The notes: a model not told the origin generated them from the letters alone. A stretch of 32,520 bases of DNA from JBBQER01 sp038320885 (GCA_038320885.1 JBBQER010000043.1:1-32520); one strand, 5' to 3'. Shown: positions 7,930 to 15,562, counted from the first letter of the stretch. A program made the numbers and translations.

Positions 7930-8852
7930 CGCGCGTCGCGGCCGTCGACATCGGGACGAACTCGGTCCGCTTGCTGGTCGCCGACGTCGACGGTTCCGGT
8001 CGTGACGGGCGGCTGACAACCATCGACCGCCGGACGCGGATCACGCGCCTCGGTCAGGGCGTGAACGAGACGCGCCGGCTCGATCCCGACGCGATCGCGC
8101 GCACTGTCGCCGTGCTGACCGAATACCAGGAAGTGATCGCCGCGCACGACGTGGCACGGGTCCGCATGACCGCGACCAGCGCGTCGCGTGACGCGACCAA
8201 CCGGGACGAGTTCTTCGACCCCGTGGAGCGAATCATGGGGGTACGGCCCGAGCTGCTGAGCGGAGCCGACGAGGCCGGCCTCGAGTTCCTCGGCGCGACC
8301 GCCGGCATCGCGGAGCCGGAGCCGTATCTCGTCGTCGACGTCGGTGGTGGCTCCACGGAGTTCATCGCCGGCGTCGAGCGGCCCGAGGAATTGATGTCGA
8401 TCGACGTCGGTTGCGTGCGGCTCACGGAGCAGTACCTCCACTCCGATCCCCCGACGCCCGAGGAGCTGAGCGTCGCGGTGTCCGTCGTGCGCGACCACCT
8501 CACCGACGTCGACCGCGCGGTCAGCGGCGCCGCGCACGCGAAGACGCTCATCGGGACGGCGGGAACGGTGTGGACGATGGGCGCGATCGAGCTCGGCGTC
8601 GACGCGTCGGAGAGCGCGCGCATCGATCATTTCCGGTTGTCGCGTGCGGCGGCCGAGGAGATCTTCCGCACGCTCGCGACCGAGCCGATTGCCCGGCGCC
8701 GGCACAATCCCGGCCTCGAACCGGGTCGCGTGGACGTGATCGTCGGCGGCGTAATCGTCGTCGTCGCGGTGATGCGGCACTGGGGCTTCGACGAGCTGCT
8801 CGTCTCCGAGGCCGACATCCTCGACGGTCTCGCCCGCTCGATCGCCCAGTAG
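7926..8852 (+). CDS. ppx: Ppx/GppA exopolyphosphatase family protein
   Basis: This 308-aa member of the ASKHA-fold Ppx/GppA family has phosphate-1 motif VAAVDIGTNSVRLLVADV, a TSASRDATN region, the GADEAGLEFLGA segment, phosphate-2 motif VVDVGGGSTEF, and IGTAGTVWTMGAIEL. It is short, like the two-domain mycobacterial Ppx proteins (Rv1026), and lacks the C-terminal domains of E. coli Ppx. Expected activity is hydrolysis of inorganic polyphosphate or of pppGpp; which one cannot be decided here. The ATG at 7926 overlaps the DUF501 stop. Its TAG stop is also the first triplet of a 13-bp tandem repeat. Confidence 0.93.
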   Translation: MTRVAAVDIGTNSVRLLVADVDGSGRDGRLTTIDRRTRITRLGQGVNETRRLDPDAIARTVAVLTEYQEVIAAHDVARVRMTATSASRDATNRDEFFDPVERIMGVRPELLSGADEAGLEFLGATAGIAEPEPYLVVDVGGGSTEFIAGVERPEELMSIDVGCVRLTEQYLHSDPPTPEELSVAVSVVRDHLTDVDRAVSGAAHAKTLIGTAGTVWTMGAIELGVDASESARIDHFRLSRAAAEEIFRTLATEPIARRRHNPGLEPGRVDVIVGGVIVVVAVMRHWGFDELLVSEADILDGLARSIAQ

Positions 8853-8897
8853 ATCGACGGGGTAGATCGACGGGGTAGATCGACCGGGTAGATCACG
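8850..8897 (+). repeat. Tandem 13-bp repeats between ppx and the aminotransferase gene
   Basis: Units TAGATCGACGGGG (8850-8862), an identical copy (8863-8875), TAGATCGACCGGG (8876-8888) and a partial unit TAGATCACG (8889-8897). The array starts on the ppx stop codon and ends against the -10 box TAGCTT of the next gene. Each unit contains TAGATC, itself -10-like. Confidence 0.9.
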
Positions 8898-8903
8898 TAG
8901 CTT
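8898..8903 (+). promoter_or_regulatory. Leaderless-type -10 box of the aminotransferase gene
   Basis: TAGCTT sits 6 nt before the ATG at 8910, with no Shine-Dalgarno between them. It abuts the 13-bp repeat array. Confidence 0.55.
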
Positions 8904-8909
8904 CCGGGC

Positions 8910-9998
8910 ATGACCCACCCGGAACGACTGTTGCTCGGGCCCGGCCCGTCGAATCCGTACCCCGAGGTGATGGAGGCGCTCCAGCGTCCCGTCCTCGGGC
9001 ATCTCGATCCCGACTTCCTCGCCGTGCTCGACGAGATCGGCGATCGGCTACGAGCCGTATTCCAAACCGTCAACACGTTGACGTTGCCGATGAGCGGTAC
9101 GGGTTCGGCAGGCATGGAGACGTGCTTCGTCAACCTGATCGAGCCCGGCGACACCGCGATCATCGGCGTGAACGGCGTATTCGGCGAGCGCATGTGCGAG
9201 GTGGCGCGGCGCTGCGGCGCCGAGGTCGTGCGCGTCGACGAGCCGTGGGGCCGCGCGATCGATCCGCAACGACTGCTCGATGCGCAACGTGCGCATCCGC
9301 ACGCGCGTGTGCTCGCGGTCGTGCACGCGGAGACGTCGACCGGAGTCGCGAATGACGTCGCCCCGCTAGCCGCGATCGGTGAGACCGACACCTTGTTGGT
9401 CGTCGACATGGTCACCTCGCTGGGCGGCATCCCGGTGACGGTCGACGAGTGGCGGATCGACGCCGCGTACTCCGGCACCCAGAAGTGCCTTGGTGTTCCA
9501 CCCGGGCTCTCGCCGGTCACCTTCTCGGATCGCGCGGTCGCGCGCATTCGCGGACGGGCGAACCCGCCGCAGTCGTGGTATCTCGACCTCGGCCTCATCG
9601 CCGACTACGTCGGCAGCGCGCGGCGCTATCACCACACCGCGCCGATCTCGATGCTGTACGCCCTCCACGCCGGGCTCGGCGTCGTGCTCGACGAAGGCCT
9701 CGACGCCGCGTGGTCACGTCACGCCCAGGTCGGCGCGCACCTGCAGGAGGCGTTGCCCGCGCTGGGATTCCGCTTGTTCGCGCAGGAGCGACGCCTCCCG
9801 CAGCTCACGTCGGCCTGGCTCCCCGACGGTGTCGATGATGCGAAGATCCGGGGCGAGCTGCTCCATCGCTACGACATCGAAGTCGGCGGCGGCCTCGGCG
9901 AGCTCGCCGGCAAAGGCTGGCGCATCGGCCTCATGGGCCACGGCGCCCGCGAGCAATCCGTGACCACGCTCCTCGGCGCCCTGAACGAGCTGCTCTAA
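8910..9998 (+). CDS. Class V PLP-dependent aminotransferase (alanine/serine-glyoxylate type)
   Basis: This 362-aa fold-type I PLP enzyme starts with LLLGPGPSNPYPEVMEAL, as in alanine-glyoxylate aminotransferases. GTGSAGMETCFVN forms the phosphate-binding part, VVDMVTSLGG holds the PLP-ring Asp, and SGTQKCLGVPPGLSP contains the Schiff-base Lys192. The C-terminal Arg region is WRIGLMGHGAREQSV. Likely substrates are glyoxylate with alanine or serine as amino donor; the exact donor is not determined. It is a single gene with its own leaderless-type promoter and ends in an inverted repeat shared with convergent orn. Confidence 0.9.
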   Translation: MTHPERLLLGPGPSNPYPEVMEALQRPVLGHLDPDFLAVLDEIGDRLRAVFQTVNTLTLPMSGTGSAGMETCFVNLIEPGDTAIIGVNGVFGERMCEVARRCGAEVVRVDEPWGRAIDPQRLLDAQRAHPHARVLAVVHAETSTGVANDVAPLAAIGETDTLLVVDMVTSLGGIPVTVDEWRIDAAYSGTQKCLGVPPGLSPVTFSDRAVARIRGRANPPQSWYLDLGLIADYVGSARRYHHTAPISMLYALHAGLGVVLDEGLDAAWSRHAQVGAHLQEALPALGFRLFAQERRLPQLTSAWLPDGVDDAKIRGELLHRYDIEVGGGLGELAGKGWRIGLMGHGAREQSVTTLLGALNELL

Positions 9999-10001
9999 AA
10001 G

Positions 10002-10052
10002 CGAACCGGCGTGACTTCGCTACCTATACGGTCGCCAACTCACGCCGGTTCG
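10002..10052. terminator. Inverted repeat between convergent genes (candidate bidirectional terminator)
   Basis: CGAACCGGCGTGA (10002-10014) pairs perfectly with its inverse at 10040-10052, a 13-bp stem with a 25-nt loop. It starts 4 bp after the aminotransferase stop and covers the orn stop codon. There is no clear U-tract, so termination is inferred from position and symmetry. Confidence 0.55.
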
Positions 10053-10603
10053 ACGAAAAGGTGCTCGCGGTAGAAGCGGAGCTCTTCGATCGACTCGCGG
10101 ATGTCGTCGAGGGCGCGGTGGTGCTCGGCTTTGCCGGGGCGCTTCTTGTAGACCGCGGGGTACCAGCGGCGGCACAGCTCCTTGAGGGACGACACGTCGA
10201 TGCTGCGGTAGTGCAGGTAGTCGTCGAGCTCGCGCATGTACGCAGCAAGGAACCGGCGGTCGGTGCCGATGCTGTTCCCGCACAGGGGTGCCGATCCGGC
10301 GGTCGGCACATGCGCTCGCACGTACTCGAGCACCGCCTTCTGGGCGCCGGCGACGTCGATGTCCGACTGCTCGATTTTGGGCAGGAGTCCCGATTTGGTG
10401 TGCATCTCGCGCACGTAGTCGCCCATCCGCGCGAGCGATGCCGCGTCGGCGTGGACGATGAGCTCGATGCCGTCATCGAGGGTGGTCAGCTCGGCGTCGG
10501 TCACGATGCACGCGATCTCGACGATGACATCGCTCTCGACTTCGAGGCCGGTCATCTCGAGGTCAATCCATACCAACGGGTCGTCGACGTTCGTTTCGGC
10601 CAC
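10040..10603 (-). CDS. orn: Oligoribonuclease
   Basis: This 187-aa DEDDh exonuclease degrades short RNA oligonucleotides and linear pGpG, the end step of mRNA and c-di-GMP turnover. It shows WIDLEMTGLE (first Asp/Glu pair), CIVTDAEL, a long LLPKIEQSDID stretch, NSIGTDRRFLAAYM (second Asp), YRSIDVSSLKELCRRWYP, and HHRALDDIRESIEEL with the final His and Asp. The frame is open far upstream, through the divergent ligase gene. GTG at 10603 is chosen because the protein should begin just before WIDLEMTG and because TAGCGT lies 7 nt upstream. Confidence 0.95.
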   Translation of the reverse strand: MAETNVDDPLVWIDLEMTGLEVESDVIVEIACIVTDAELTTLDDGIELIVHADAASLARMGDYVREMHTKSGLLPKIEQSDIDVAGAQKAVLEYVRAHVPTAGSAPLCGNSIGTDRRFLAAYMRELDDYLHYRSIDVSSLKELCRRWYPAVYKKRPGKAEHHRALDDIRESIEELRFYREHLFVEPA

Positions 10604-10610
10604 GCTTCGC

Positions 10611-10641
10611 ACGCTACCGGCTCGCGACACACGGGTAGATT
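10611..10641. promoter_or_regulatory. Back-to-back leaderless promoters of orn (-) and the acyl-CoA synthetase (+)
   Basis: On the minus strand TAGCGT (10616-10611) lies 7 nt before the orn GTG. On the plus strand TAGATT (10636-10641) lies 8 nt before the GTG at 10650. The two start codons are separated by only 46 bp, so each -35 region must overlap the other promoter's -10 box. The two promoters probably compete. Confidence 0.5.
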
Positions 10642-10649
10642 CCCCGCCG

Positions 10650-12596
10650 GTGACCGCTCCTCCCGTCGTTTGGCGCCCCGACGCCGATTTGCTGCGTGAC
10701 AGCAACGTTGCGCGCTTCATGGCCACCGAGGGCATCGCCGACTTTCCCGACCTCGTCGCGCGCTCCATCGACGAGCCGGAATGGTTTTGGGACGCGGTCG
10801 TACGCTTTCTCGACATCCGCTTCTCGCGGCGGTACGAACACGTGCTGGACGTGAACGACGGCATCCCGTGGGCGAAGTGGTTCACCGGCGGTCGGTGCAA
10901 CATCGCGGTCACCTGCGTCGATCGGCACGCCGACGATCCCGCAACTCGTGACCGCGCCGCGATCGTTTGGGAAGGCGAGGAAGGTGACGTTCGGACGCTC
11001 ATGTGGTCCGAGCTGCGCACGCTCACCGATCGCATGGCATCGGGACTGGCCGCACGCGGTGTGAAACGCGGCGACGCCGTCGGCCTGTTCCTCCCGATGA
11101 TCCCGGAGACGGTGGCGGCGTTGTTCGCGGTGGCCAAGCTGGGCGCGGTCTTCTTGCCGATCTTCTCCGGGTACGGCGCCGACGCGGTCGCGGTGCGCCT
11201 CGACGACGCGGGTGCCGTCGCGCTCATCACCGCCGACGGCTTCACGCGCCGAGGCAAGGCGGTGCCGATGAAGGCAACCGCCGATGCCGCGGTCGAACAG
11301 GTTGCGACGGTGCATACCGTGGTCGTCGTCCCCCGCCTCGGCCGCCGCGACCTGCCGATGCAGAAAGGTCGCGACCTCACACTTGACGAGCTCACACGCG
11401 ATCAGCCGGATCGCTTCGATGCAGCCGAAGTAGACAGCGAACACCCGCTGCTCGTCGCGTACACGAGCGGCACGACCGGCCGGCCCAAGGGCGCGGTGCA
11501 CGTGCACGGCGGCTTCCTCGTGAAGATCGCACAGGAAGTCGCGTTCCAGATGGATCTGCGCGCGGGCGAGCGGCTGTTCTGGCTCACCGACATCGGGTGG
11601 ATCATGGGACCGTGGGAGATCGTCGGCACCCTCGCCAACGGCGGAACGCTTCTCCTCTACGACGGTGCGCCCGACTACCCCGATGCCGACCGGCTGTGGG
11701 CATTCGTCGAGCGACACCGGGTCAATGTGCTCGGGGTGTCGCCGACCCTGATCCGGGCGCTGATGGCCCACGGCGACGGGCCGGTGCGTGCGCACGACCT
11801 CTCGTCGCTGCGCGTTCTCGCCTCGACCGGCGAGCCGTGGAACGACGCACCGTGGCACTGGTACTTCGACGTCGTCGGCGGCGGCCGGTGTCCGGTCATC
11901 AACATCTCGGGCGGCACCGAGGTCGGCGCGTGCTTCCTCTCGCCGCATGTGGTTGCACCCTTGTCGGCGTGCTCCCTCGGCGGGCCTGCGCTCGGCATGG
12001 CCGTCGACGTGTTCGACGAGCACGGCCGGCCGGTACGCAGCGAAGTCGGCGAGCTGGTTTGCACGAAACCGTGGCCGGGCATGACCCGCGGCCTGTACAA
12101 GGATCCGCAGCGCTACATCGAGACCTACTGGTCACGCTGGCCCGACGTGTGGTGGCACGGTGACTTCGCGAGCGTCTCCGACGACGGTCAATGGTTCCTG
12201 CACGGCCGCTCCGACGACACGATCAAGCTCGCGGGCAAGCGCCTCGGGCCTGCGGAGGTCGAGACGATCGTGGTCGCGCATCCCTCGGTGACGGAAGCGG
12301 CCGCGATCGGCGTACCCGACGAGGTGAAGGGCGAGGCGCTCTGGGTCTTCGCCGTCGTGGGGCCCGGGTTCGCCGCCGACGACGCGTTGCGCGCGGACAT
12401 CTCGACGCGCGTCGTCGCCGCTCTGGGTCCGTCGTTCAAGCCCGCGCAGGTGCGGTTCACGAGCGCGCTGCCGAAGACGCGCAGCGCGAAGGTGCTCCGG
12501 CGTGCGATTCGTGCGGTCGTCACGGGCGACGCGCCCGGCGATCTCTCCGGACTCGAGGATCCGGCGACCCTTGACGCAATCGCGCAGAGCGCCTGA
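10650..12596 (+). CDS. Acetyl-CoA synthetase-like AMP-forming acyl-CoA ligase
   Basis: This 648-aa ligase activates a carboxylic acid to acyl-AMP and then acyl-CoA. An ACS-type N-terminal cap (residues ~25-85, EPEWFWDAVVRFLDIRF) precedes the AMP-binding domain with P-loop YTSGTTGRPKGAVH, WLTDIGWIMGPWEI, the A5 motif NISGGTEVGACF, and WWHGDFASVSDDGQWFLHGR. The catalytic Lys614 lies in KTRSAKVLRR. The GGTEVG motif replaces the Trp-containing motif that limits true acetyl-CoA synthetases to acetate, so a larger acid (C3 or longer) is likely; this is inference. The GTG at 10650 is preferred over upstream in-frame starts because those lie inside orn and because TAGATT sits 8 nt before it. Confidence 0.9.
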   Translation: MTAPPVVWRPDADLLRDSNVARFMATEGIADFPDLVARSIDEPEWFWDAVVRFLDIRFSRRYEHVLDVNDGIPWAKWFTGGRCNIAVTCVDRHADDPATRDRAAIVWEGEEGDVRTLMWSELRTLTDRMASGLAARGVKRGDAVGLFLPMIPETVAALFAVAKLGAVFLPIFSGYGADAVAVRLDDAGAVALITADGFTRRGKAVPMKATADAAVEQVATVHTVVVVPRLGRRDLPMQKGRDLTLDELTRDQPDRFDAAEVDSEHPLLVAYTSGTTGRPKGAVHVHGGFLVKIAQEVAFQMDLRAGERLFWLTDIGWIMGPWEIVGTLANGGTLLLYDGAPDYPDADRLWAFVERHRVNVLGVSPTLIRALMAHGDGPVRAHDLSSLRVLASTGEPWNDAPWHWYFDVVGGGRCPVINISGGTEVGACFLSPHVVAPLSACSLGGPALGMAVDVFDEHGRPVRSEVGELVCTKPWPGMTRGLYKDPQRYIETYWSRWPDVWWHGDFASVSDDGQWFLHGRSDDTIKLAGKRLGPAEVETIVVAHPSVTEAAAIGVPDEVKGEALWVFAVVGPGFAADDALRADISTRVVAALGPSFKPAQVRFTSALPKTRSAKVLRRAIRAVVTGDAPGDLSGLEDPATLDAIAQSA

Positions 12597-12664
12597 CATG
12601 AGTGAGCGTCGCGAGGTGGGTATCCCGCCGAGTAGCGAGCGGGGCCCGAGCGGCCCGGCCGGTA
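12596..12664 (+). repeat. Dispersed hairpin repeat, copy 1
   Basis: The segment after the ligase stop shares GAGCGTCGCGAGG, GGGTATCCCGCCGA, AGCGAGCG and GAGCGGCCCGG in the same order with 26347-26408. It contains the hairpin GGTGGG-TAT-CCCGCC (12615-12629) and a second stem, GGGCC-CGAGC-GGCCC. At the third stem position copy 2 has C where this copy has T, which still pairs as U-G, so the stem is kept. Confidence 0.75.
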
Positions 12665-12687
12665 CGGCCGAGAGCGGGAAAGCATGA
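12598..12687 (+). CDS. Repeat-derived 29-codon mini-ORF coupled to the GNAT gene
   Basis: An ATG one base after the ligase stop opens a 29-codon frame (MSERREVGIPPSSERGPSG...) lying mostly in the dispersed repeat. Its TGA overlaps the GNAT ATG (ATGA at 12684-12687). No ribosome site is seen in front of the GNAT ATG other than the weak GGGAAAGC, so reading the mini-ORF could bring ribosomes to the GNAT start. The second repeat copy does not keep this frame, which argues that the DNA rather than the peptide is conserved. Confidence 0.3.
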   Translation: MSERREVGIPPSSERGPSGPAGTAESGKA

Positions 12688-13286
12688 CTGAGCTCGTCGG
12701 TTCCCGGGTCTTGCTCCGGCCGTTGCGGCCTGACGACTGGGACGCGTGGCGCGAAGTCAGGTTGCGCTGCCGCGAGTGGCTCGAGCGTTGGGAACCGGTC
12801 CCCGAGGCGGGGAGCGCGGATCCCGCGCTCGACTACGAAGCCTTCCGGGCGCGGTGCGCGGCGTGGGAGCGCCAGCGTCACTTCGACGCCGCGTACGGTT
12901 TCGGCTTGTTCCTCGCCGACGGCCGTTTCGCGGGCGAGGTCAGCCTTGGCAGCGTGCAGCGCGGCCCGTTCCAGATGGGCTACATCGGTTACTGGGTCGA
13001 CGAAGCATGCGGCGGCAACGAGTACGTGCCCGAAGGTGTGGTGTTGCTGATCCGGTACGCGTTCGAGACGTTGCGCATGCATCGGCTCGAGGCGGCGATC
13101 GTGCCGCGCAACGAGCCCAGTCGACGGGTCGCGGAGAAGTTGGGACTTCGTGACGAAGGGACGGCGCAGCGGTTCCTGCAGATTCAGGGCATCTACGAGG
13201 ATCACATCCGCTACGCGATCACCGTGGAGGAATGGCGCGAGCGCGGCGACGAGCTGCTGGCGCAGTTCGTTGCGCCGCGCGCCTAG
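12684..13286 (+). CDS. GNAT acetyltransferase, RimJ/RimL type
   Basis: This 200-aa protein starts with VGSRVLLRPLRPDDWDAW and carries the RimJ/RimL profile: GEVSLGSVQRGPFQMGYIGYWVDEACGGNEY (acetyl-CoA-binding region), then VPRNEPSRRVAEKLGLRDEG, the typical end of the fold. Such enzymes acetylate protein N-termini (ribosomal proteins S5, S18, L7/L12) or small amines; the target cannot be named. The start overlaps a repeat-derived mini-ORF. The TAG stop interlocks with the stop of the opposite-strand zinc-ribbon gene (CTAG, 13283-13286). Confidence 0.92.
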   Translation: MTELVGSRVLLRPLRPDDWDAWREVRLRCREWLERWEPVPEAGSADPALDYEAFRARCAAWERQRHFDAAYGFGLFLADGRFAGEVSLGSVQRGPFQMGYIGYWVDEACGGNEYVPEGVVLLIRYAFETLRMHRLEAAIVPRNEPSRRVAEKLGLRDEGTAQRFLQIQGIYEDHIRYAITVEEWRERGDELLAQFVAPRA

Positions 13287-13774
13287 GGCCCGTCGTCGTA
13301 GTACTCGTCGTAGTCGTCGGTCTGCGATCGCGCCTTGCGGTAGAGATTGTCGAGCACCTGGCGCATCTCGGGATCGAACTGCGATGGCTGGTAGATCGTC
13401 GTGTGGTGGATGGAGTCGGGCTCGCCGCCGACGGGAGCCGGCCGGACCGGCGGCGCCGGCGGCGACACCGACGGCCGGTGAACCGCCGGCCGAGTGCCGA
13501 CCTGCTGGCGTTCCAACGCGGCGGCCAGAGAAGTGACGCGAGGCTCGGTGACCGGAGGCTCGGCGGGCCGGGACTGCTGCTCGTGCTCGGCGCGCTCCGC
13601 GAGAACCAGATCGATGTGGAGCGGCTCGTGGGCGGCGAACTTCGTCCGGTCGACGAGCACGATCGGAGGGTGGCGTTCGCCGAGGCGCTTGCGGCACGAC
13701 GGGCACCGACGAGGCGCGGGGTCGGTGAGCAGGAACAGGCAGGCCGGGCAGCGAAACGTCTCCACGCCGTTCAC
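13283..13774 (-). CDS. Small zinc-ribbon protein with Pro-rich linker and acidic tail
   Basis: This 163-aa protein begins at GTG 13774, overlapping the crotonase stop by 4 bp (GTGA). An N-terminal CxxC-x11-CxxC zinc ribbon (Cys9, Cys12, Cys24, Cys27; FRCPACLFLL and RRCPSCRKRLG) is followed by a short ordered stretch, a low-complexity Pro-rich linker (about residues 85-115) and a C-terminal helix with QFDPEMRQVLDNLYRKARS and an acidic DDYDEYYDDGP end. I do not recognise a named family. The order suggests a nucleic-acid or protein adaptor, but that is a guess. The longer upstream frame is a shadow of the crotonase gene. Confidence 0.75.
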   Translation of the reverse strand: MNGVETFRCPACLFLLTDPAPRRCPSCRKRLGERHPPIVLVDRTKFAAHEPLHIDLVLAERAEHEQQSRPAEPPVTEPRVTSLAAALERQQVGTRPAVHRPSVSPPAPPVRPAPVGGEPDSIHHTTIYQPSQFDPEMRQVLDNLYRKARSQTDDYDEYYDDGP

Positions 13775-14514
13775 ACCCTTCGTCCGAACCAGCCCTGACT
13801 GAGGGACCAGGCCTGGCGGGTCACTTCCGCGGCAACTGCGGCATCGAAATCTTCCAGCCACGGAACTTCGCGCAGCGTAGCCGCCGCCGCCGCGCTCAGC
13901 TCCTTGGGAACCGAGGCGGCGCGTGCGGCGAACTCGACCGCCCGGTCGACGAGCTGGTCGTCGGGATAGCACGCCCACGCGAGGCCGACCTCCCTTGCGC
14001 GCGCGCCGTCGAGACGGTCGCCGAACAGCACCATCGCCGCCGCGGCCTGCGGTCCGGCCGCGCGGTCGAGCAGCCAGGCGTGCCCGCCACCGGGGTGCAG
14101 GCCGATGCGCAGGAACGCCGTGTCGAACCGAGCCGATTCGCCCGCGATACGGACATGGCACGCGAGCGCGAGGTTCATGCCCGCGCCGACCGCGGGACCG
14201 TTGACCGCGGCGACGGTCGGCAGCGGGGAACGGAGCACGCGCAGGAACCCCTCGTAGATCGACGTGATCGAGCGCCGGCCGCCCTCGGTCCGCTCGTCCG
14301 ACAGCGAGCCGAGCGCGGCGCGGTCTGCGCCGGAGCAGAACGCCGGCGGCTCACCCGTGAGCACCACCGCGCCCACTGCATCGTCGGTTTCGAGCGCGTC
14401 GAACGTCTCGACGATCTCGGCAACCATCGTCGCGGTCATCGCGTTGCGGCGTTCGCGATCGACGAGCGTGATCACGGCGACCGCATCGCGCTGCTCGACG
14501 CGGAGGTGTTCCAT
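13771..14514 (-). CDS. Enoyl-CoA hydratase/isomerase (crotonase) family protein
   Basis: This 247-aa crotonase has the first oxyanion-hole motif at PPAFCSGADRAALG and the second at AAVNGPAVGAGMNLALACHVRIA, then ARFDTAFLRIGLHPGGGHAWLL. In classical hydratases one catalytic Glu would lie in the GAGMNLALACD region and another in the FxxPExxLG segment; here that segment reads LRIGLHPGGG, so the second Glu is absent and a plain hydratase is less likely. It lies 13 bp after the SDR stop and is followed by the overlapping zinc-ribbon gene, in a leftward operon with the acyltransferase. Confidence 0.88.
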   Translation of the reverse strand: MEHLRVEQRDAVAVITLVDRERRNAMTATMVAEIVETFDALETDDAVGAVVLTGEPPAFCSGADRAALGSLSDERTEGGRRSITSIYEGFLRVLRSPLPTVAAVNGPAVGAGMNLALACHVRIAGESARFDTAFLRIGLHPGGGHAWLLDRAAGPQAAAAMVLFGDRLDGARAREVGLAWACYPDDQLVDRAVEFAARAASVPKELSAAAAATLREVPWLEDFDAAVAAEVTRQAWSLSQGWFGRRV

Positions 14515-14527
14515 CAGGTGGGATCCA

Positions 14528-15562
14528 TCAGTCGTTCCGGATCACCGCGGGTGAGTGGCGGAAGAAGTCTTCGACCTCGCGCTCGTAGCGATACGTCGGA
14601 TTCTTGTCACCGATCGTCTTGGCGAGGCGCAAGCCGCGCGCGAACGCCTCGACCGTTGCCACGTTCGAATACTGGTAGCGGAATCCCGCCTGTTGGTAGC
14701 GCGTGTTGTCCATCGTCCGACCGAAGCGCAGGAGCTGCAGCGCTTCGGGTGGAAGATCCCAGAGGCGCAGCCGCCGCAGCGGCTCGGCCGCGATGTTCGT
14801 GAGCCACGGCGACAGCGGAACGCGCGGCTTGCCCACCAACGTGCACACTTCGCTCCACGGCATGTTGCCGTCGGCGGCCACGTTGTAGACGCCGGGAACG
14901 TCGTTGTTCGTCGCGTACATCAGCGCGCCGACAACGTCGGCCTGGTGCACGAACTGCACGCGCGGGTCGAAGCCGAGGATCTCGGGCACCACCGGCCGGC
15001 GGAGCGCGAGCGCGAACGGCGTGTCGAGGTCGTCGCCGAGCACGTTGGTGAATCGCAGCAGCGTGACCGTCACGTGCGGGCTGTCGTCGGCGAAATCGCG
15101 CAGGAACGCCTCCACCTCGAGCAGTGACCGCTCGACGTTCGTGGTAGGCGCGCTCGTGCGCGTCATCTCCTCGCGGAAGAAATACGGATCCGCCCGGCTC
15201 GCGCCGTACACGAGACCCGAGCTCTTGAGCACGACCTTGCGCACCGGGCTTCCCGACGCGCCCGCGGCCGCGAGCAGGCTCATGGTTCCGATCACGTTAA
15301 TCTCGTGGAGCGTGCGGCCGCTGGCTTGGGTGGAGTCGACGATGAGGTGCGTGTGCACGACCGTGTCGACCTGCGTCGCCGCGACGATGCGGGCGAGGAT
15401 CGAGTACGTCGAGTCGGTGCGCACGAATTCGGTGCGTTCGAGCGGGATGCGCGGATCTGTCGTGTCCACGCCCACGACGACCTCGACATCCGGCCGGCGC
15501 TCGAGCTCCTGCGCGACCCGACCACCCCAGAACGTGCTCAACCCGGTAACGAGCACGCGCAT
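14528..15562 (-). CDS. Extended SDR, NAD-dependent epimerase/dehydratase (GalE2/Rv0501-like)
   Basis: This 344-aa protein has an N-terminal Rossmann dinucleotide motif (VLVTGLSTFWGGRVAQEL), an acidic ribose-binding residue (VVVGVDTTDPR), VDTVVHTHLIV and LKSSGLVYGASRADPYFF. It ends with VHQADVVGALMYA and a C-terminal half resembling Rv0501 (ALQLLRFGRTMDNTRYQQAGF). The active-site Tyr is present, but the usual YxxxK reads YGASR, so the Lys is replaced by Arg. The ATG at 15562 shares its A with the stop of a short duplicate of its own first codons. It follows a PlsC-like gene, as galE2 follows Rv0502 in mycobacteria, so a joint role in envelope lipid or glycan metabolism is inferred. Confidence 0.9.
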   Translation of the reverse strand: MRVLVTGLSTFWGGRVAQELERRPDVEVVVGVDTTDPRIPLERTEFVRTDSTYSILARIVAATQVDTVVHTHLIVDSTQASGRTLHEINVIGTMSLLAAAGASGSPVRKVVLKSSGLVYGASRADPYFFREEMTRTSAPTTNVERSLLEVEAFLRDFADDSPHVTVTLLRFTNVLGDDLDTPFALALRRPVVPEILGFDPRVQFVHQADVVGALMYATNNDVPGVYNVAADGNMPWSEVCTLVGKPRVPLSPWLTNIAAEPLRRLRLWDLPPEALQLLRFGRTMDNTRYQQAGFRYQYSNVATVEAFARGLRLAKTIGDKNPTYRYEREVEDFFRHSPAVIRND

